Source: Nitrospirales bacterium | Lineage (GTDB): Bacteria > Nitrospirota > Thermodesulfovibrionia > Thermodesulfovibrionales > Dissulfurispiraceae | Reading direction: 5' to 3' | NCBI GenBank assembly: GCA_020846375.1 | Contig: JADLDZ010000389.1 | Coordinates: 1 to 5,996, forward strand | DNA: 5,996 bases | Shown here: positions 4,688 through 5,996 of the stretch, piece by piece | Numbering within the stretch: position 1 is the stretch's first letter | Layout: each line of letters begins with the position of its first letter | Notes under the pieces: generated by a model | What the model was told of the DNA's origin: nothing | Databases searched by the model: none | Seen by the model: the letters and a program-made list of their open reading frames with translations, nothing else | Program-made: the position numbers and the translations under genes

Positions 4688-5857
4688 ATGATGGAAGTCC
4701 GGCTTGCAGACCGTGTGAAAAATCTTCCCCCCTACCTTTTCGCATCGATCGATACCATGAAACAAGAAGCCCTCGCCCGGGGTGTGGATGTCATCGATCT
4801 CAGCATCGGCGACCCTGATATCCCCACTCCCGCGCATATCATAGAGGCCATGAAGAAGGCGGTGGAGAAGCCGGAACACCACCAGTATCCTTCCTATGTG
4901 GGAATGCTCTCCTACCGGGAGGCGGTTGCGGACTGGTACCGGCGGCGGTTCAACGTATCCCTTGACCCGAAGACCGAAGTGCTGTCCCTGATCGGGTCAA
5001 AGGAGGGCATCGGACATATTCCCCTCGCCTTTGTCAATCCCGGGGATGTGGTGCTCGCGCCCTCTCCCGGGTATCCGGTCTACCCGGTGGGCACCCTGTT
5101 TGCCGGAGGGGAGTCCTATTTGATGCCTCTCAGGGAGGAAAACGCTTTTCTGCCGGATTTCGGCGCGATACCGGAGGACATCCTGAAGAGGGCTGTCCTG
5201 ATGTTCCTGAATTACCCGAATAACCCCACTGCAGCCGTCGCTCCGAGAGAGTTTTTCAGGGAAGCGGTTGCCCTGGCGAAAAAATATAACATAATCATCT
5301 GTCATGATGCCGCGTATTCCGAGGTGTACTACGACGGTGAGAGACCCTTGAGCTTTCTTGAAGTGGAGGGGGCGAAGGAAGTGGGCATCGAGTTCCACTC
5401 CCTCTCCAAAACATACAACATGACCGGGTGGCGGCTCGGCTTTGCCGTGGGGAACAGGGAAGTCATCGCCGGTTTGGGCAAGATCAAGAGCAATCTTGAC
5501 TCGGGGGTCTTCCAGGCGGTCCAGGAGGCGGGGATCGTCGCTCTCCGGACGGAGGATACGGTCCTCGCAGGGTTGCGGGACACTTTCCAGAAGCGCCGGG
5601 ATGTGATGTGTGAGGGGCTCGCCGGTATCGGGATGGAGGTCGGCAGGCCGAAAGCGACTTTTTATCTCTGGACGAAAGTGCCCTCCGGCTTCGATTCCAC
5701 CTCTTTGGTGGCGCACCTGCTCGAGAAGGCGGGAGTGCTCGGCACGCCGGGGGTGGGCTTCGGTGCTCCCGGGGAGGGGTATATCCGCTTTTCCCTTACC
5801 AAGCCGGTGGAGAGGATCGAAGAAGCGGTGGAAAGGATCCGGAAAGCGTTAGGGTAG
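4688..5857 (+). CDS. dapL: LL-diaminopimelate aminotransferase (DapL), class I/II PLP enzyme
   Basis: DapL (EC 2.6.1.83) converts tetrahydrodipicolinate directly to LL-diaminopimelate with glutamate as amino donor, for lysine and peptidoglycan. The 389-residue protein has the usual length and fold-type I motifs throughout. The N-terminus is RLADRVKNLPPYLFASID, followed by IGDPDIPTP (40-48), QYPSYVG (66-72) and GSKEGI (103-108). Then come NYPNNPT (175-181), HDAAYSE (206-212) with Asp207 and Tyr210 for the PLP ring, HSLSKTYNMTGWRLGF with Schiff-base Lys241 and phosphate-binding Arg249, and substrate-carboxylate Arg367 in GYIRFSLT. These blocks match the DapL subgroup found in deep-branching and anaerobic bacteria rather than aspartate aminotransferases, although substrate specificity cannot be proved by eye. 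Start: GGAGG (4676-4680) is 7 bases before ATG 4688 and 10 before the adjacent ATG 4691; either could be used. Confidence 0.93.
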   Translation: MMEVRLADRVKNLPPYLFASIDTMKQEALARGVDVIDLSIGDPDIPTPAHIIEAMKKAVEKPEHHQYPSYVGMLSYREAVADWYRRRFNVSLDPKTEVLSLIGSKEGIGHIPLAFVNPGDVVLAPSPGYPVYPVGTLFAGGESYLMPLREENAFLPDFGAIPEDILKRAVLMFLNYPNNPTAAVAPREFFREAVALAKKYNIIICHDAAYSEVYYDGERPLSFLEVEGAKEVGIEFHSLSKTYNMTGWRLGFAVGNREVIAGLGKIKSNLDSGVFQAVQEAGIVALRTEDTVLAGLRDTFQKRRDVMCEGLAGIGMEVGRPKATFYLWTKVPSGFDSTSLVAHLLEKAGVLGTPGVGFGAPGEGYIRFSLTKPVERIEEAVERIRKALG

Positions 5858-5859
5858 CG

Positions 5860-5996
5860 ATGCCCTCTTCTCCCCGTATCCAGCACTGTCGCATGGCTAT
5901 TGTCCACATCGGGATCGGTTCGAATCTCGGGGACAGGAATTCCCACTGTGACAGGGCATTGGAGGATATGGAGGCGAGGGGTATCCGTATTACCCG
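5860..5996 (+). CDS. folK: FolK, 6-hydroxymethyl-7,8-dihydropterin pyrophosphokinase, N-terminus only
   Basis: FolK (EC 2.7.6.3) transfers pyrophosphate from ATP to 6-hydroxymethyl-dihydropterin in folate synthesis. Only the first 45 codons are inside the window. From ATG 5893 the protein reads MAIVHIGIGSNLGDR, then ALEDMEARGIRI. The family's opening strand and GSNLGDR motif are clear. An in-frame ATG at 5860, 2 bases after the dapL stop, adds 11 residues. It has AGGG (5851-5854) at good spacing, whereas ATG 5893 has no ribosome site, so 5860 is preferred. However, the homology starts at 5893. The tight spacing indicates co-transcription and probably translational coupling with dapL. Confidence 0.85.
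   Translation, partial: MPSSPRIQHCRMAIVHIGIGSNLGDRNSHCDRALEDMEARGIRIT

Noticed and set aside
4088..4882. 264-codon open frame on the minus strand across the second exported-protein gene and the start of dapL
   Set aside because: It crosses a strong terminator, a promoter and two convincing plus-strand genes, and its product has no recognisable domain.
4997..5716. 239-codon open frame on the minus strand inside dapL
   Set aside because: It is fully antisense to conserved catalytic blocks of DapL.

Overview
The window looks like ordinary chromosome of a Gram-negative, anaerobe-type bacterium of the Nitrospirota / former Deltaproteobacteria kind. Three points support this: a DapL-type LL-diaminopimelate aminotransferase, an NtrC-family two-component system with sigma-54 promoter motifs, and Sec-exported proteins with typical signal peptides. 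The phylum is an inference from gene content; no rRNA or lineage-specific marker is present. No mobile element, tRNA, rRNA or CRISPR array was seen.

Layout. Bases 1-681 (minus strand) hold a nearly complete YggS/PROSC-family PLP-binding protein that runs off the left edge. A 133-base divergent intergenic region follows, with a dyad and a candidate sigma-54 promoter. Next, on the plus strand, come a membrane histidine kinase (815-2281) and, 6 bases later, its NtrC-family response regulator (2288-3679). Then come a strong sigma-54 (-24/-12) promoter motif at 3748-3764, a small exported Lys/Glu-rich protein (3815-4054), a 14-bp hairpin, and a second small exported protein with a beta-strand-rich core (4140-4535). 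A rho-independent terminator (4564-4606) closes that block. Its T-tail overlaps the -35 element of a housekeeping promoter that drives dapL (4688-5857). folK begins 2 bases after the dapL stop and runs off the right edge.

How the parts may work together. The central block, 770-4606, reads as a self-contained envelope-sensing circuit. The kinase sees something outside the inner membrane, phosphorylates an enhancer-binding activator that works on sigma-54 RNA polymerase, and a sigma-54 promoter sits directly downstream in front of two small exported proteins. A second, weaker sigma-54 match lies in front of the kinase gene and would allow positive autoregulation. The layout recalls ZraSR-ZraP of enterics, but the exported proteins do not resemble ZraP. 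The flanking genes (yggS, dapL, folK) are housekeeping and appear to be separate transcription units.
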